DNA of 23,093 nt from positions 1 through 23,093 of the forward strand of contig JAITOR010000011.1 in the NCBI GenBank assembly GCA_031289855.1. The letters run 5' to 3'. Of the stretch, positions 21,931 to 23,093 are shown piece after piece. The position numbers and the translations under genes are program-made. The notes beneath the pieces are model-generated. The model did no database searches, was not told the DNA's origin, and was given only the letters and a program-made list of their open reading frames with translations. The DNA is from Rickettsiales bacterium. Its GTDB lineage: Bacteria; Pseudomonadota; Alphaproteobacteria; Rickettsiales; UBA1997. Every line of letters begins with the position of its first letter. Within the stretch, counting starts at the first letter, position 1.

Positions 21931-23093
21931 TACTCCAATATTTTTATATTCTTCCAATTACCCGTCCATTCATATCCCCATTCCTTTTCCTTATCATATT
22001 TCGTTGGTGGTAGTGGTGGGGAAATAACCATTTTATTTTTATATTGTCCTAATGCCACAATCAATTTGCTAAAACCTCCTTGCGATATAATAAAATGTTG
22101 ACAATTTCTCATGAGTTCCAAATCAAATTCTGGACTACTATCATCATTTATATCCACATAATCGAATGTAATGTTATCTGATATACCTTTTGTGGTTTCT
22201 CGTAAAGTAGCATTATTTAATCTTACTTTTACTAATCTCATGGTGTTTGAAAACATAAAAAATGTAATATTGGTTTTATTGTTGTTTTTTGATATTTTTT
22301 TTGCCATTTCTTTTATTGAATTTTTAAAATAAGATATTTTTGGCAAATAAGTAGAATTAGGCCTCAGTTCGTCCCCCATTCTTATATGAATACATACACT
22401 ATTTTCAGCATTTTTTATTTGTGAGAGTTTTTTGGTATTTGTCTCATCAAGTGGAATGATTAAATTCATCATATCGGGATAATTAACCAATTCGTCAAAA
22501 TTGGACATATACTTCCGAATAAAAGGCTGAGATAACTTATTTAACTTTACTTTATCTCGCATCAAATCAAGTTTATAATTTTTATAGCTGTAAATGTATA
22601 AACCACTATCATTATAAGCCTTTAAAACTTCCGCCGGAAGTGCTATAAATTCATAATTAAAATATTTAGATATGTTATATTTTTCAAGAATAAAACTATC
22701 ATATCTACCCAAATATTCTACATTAAAATATATTTTTACATTCTTATCAAGATTTTTAATAATATTTCCAGCATCCAAAAGCATTAAAACATTGTCAGCA
22801 AGACCTCCACTAAAAGAAAAAACAACACTATTCATGTAATCGATATCTGGAATTTTAACATTTTGTTGTTTAAGATATTGTATTCTTTGTTTAAACGTAT
22901 TTTGCATTCTTTGTAGTAAATGTTTGTATTTTTCTTGATTATTTTCCAATGATTTTAATTGTGATGGAGTATATATCATCTCTTTTGTTTTTTTAATTTT
23001 GAGATAATTTTTTACATTTAACAACTTTTCTCTTTTTCTGAACCTATCGCTGAACCATTTGTTGAAATCATAACCATAGGTATTATTCAAGAT
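21927..23093 (-). CDS. GT11-like (alpha-1,2-fucosyltransferase-type) glycosyltransferase, 5' end outside window
   Basis: About 388 residues of a glycosyltransferase resembling family GT11, the GDP-fucose-dependent alpha-1,2-fucosyltransferases. Landmarks: VVFSFSGGLADNVLM near residue 90 (GT11 usually GGLGNQMFQ), the nucleotide-sugar-binding motif as SVCIHIRMGDELRP (family HxRRGDY), and LELMRNCQHFIISQGGFSKLI (family MS.C.H.I.ANSSFSWW). The N-terminal 80 residues are basic and helical and do not belong to the catalytic fold. The frame continues to the window edge; a TTG at 23090 is in frame but probably internal, so the true start is unknown. Donor and acceptor are not determinable; a role in LPS, capsule or protein glycosylation is possible. 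Confidence 0.7.
   Translation of the reverse strand: MLNNTYGYDFNKWFSDRFRKREKLLNVKNYLKIKKTKEMIYTPSQLKSLENNQEKYKHLLQRMQNTFKQRIQYLKQQNVKIPDIDYMNSVVFSFSGGLADNVLMLLDAGNIIKNLDKNVKIYFNVEYLGRYDSFILEKYNISKYFNYEFIALPAEVLKAYNDSGLYIYSYKNYKLDLMRDKVKLNKLSQPFIRKYMSNFDELVNYPDMMNLIIPLDETNTKKLSQIKNAENSVCIHIRMGDELRPNSTYLPKISYFKNSIKEMAKKISKNNNKTNITFFMFSNTMRLVKVRLNNATLRETTKGISDNITFDYVDINDDSSPEFDLELMRNCQHFIISQGGFSKLIVALGQYKNKMVISPPLPPTKYDKEKEWGYEWTGNWKNIKILEY

Noticed and set aside
1..23093. tRNA, rRNA, CRISPR array, insertion sequence or phage genes
   Set aside because: No cloverleaf-like segment, spaced repeats, transposase or phage motif was seen in the intergenic regions or frames. Short structured RNAs could still be missed by eye.

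Overview
The window looks like a piece of a compact, AT-rich Gram-negative genome, most probably an alphaproteobacterium related to Rickettsiales. Evidence: about 70% A+T by eye; LptD and LolC/E (outer membrane and lipoprotein sorting); a VirD4 coupling ATPase of the type found in the Rickettsiales (Rvh) type IV secretion system; Mrp antiporter subunits scattered over separate loci; and an AK-rich tail on ribosomal protein S16. It keeps dapA (lysine/diaminopimelate), so it is not a fully reduced lineage. The taxonomic call is an inference; no marker gene was compared. The standard bacterial code fits (TGA is used as a stop).

Layout. 2-1240: 3' part of typA. 1237-3303 (-): lptD. 3438-4066 (+): mrpF-mrpG. 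4073-5448 (-): rpsP and an unrecognised helical protein. 5600-6777 (+): an orphan NuoF-like protein and a tiny lipoprotein. 6830-8752 (+): a strong promoter, a leader with five consecutive Phe codons, two hairpins, then a phenylacetate-CoA ligase (PaaK family) and a double-ACT protein. 8801-9394 (-): an exported FMN-binding-like protein. 9805-11867 (+): dapA and ychF. 11864-14900 (-): nusB, an EamA transporter and an NHLRC2-like thioredoxin/NHL protein. 14959-15441 (+): mrpE. 15438-17798 (-): lon. 17881-19680 (+): virD4. 19771-21930 (+): HIT protein, LolC/E and a DOT1-like methyltransferase. 21927-23093 (-): 3' part of a GT11-like glycosyltransferase gene.

Three patterns span the window. (1) Several first-of-operon genes have TTGACA-like/TATAAT-like promoters placed so that the predicted transcription start falls on, or one base before, the start codon: leaderless mRNAs for mrpF, virD4, eamA, lon and lptD, and for the GTG-initiated Phe leader. 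(2) Four convergent gene pairs share a TTAA tetranucleotide that is a TAA stop on both strands, with no room for a terminator. (3) Genes inside operons are joined by ATGA overlaps or a direct TAA-ATG junction.

The most interesting locus is 6830-8752. A Phe-codon-rich leader in front of an arylacetate-CoA ligase plus an ACT protein suggests phenylalanine-responsive attenuation, possibly of a route that makes Phe from scavenged phenylacetate. This is a hypothesis. Other points of interest are the NHLRC2-like protein whose thioredoxin cysteines are gone, the NuoF-like protein with an altered iron-sulfur motif, and the DOT1-like methyltransferase coupled to lolC/E.
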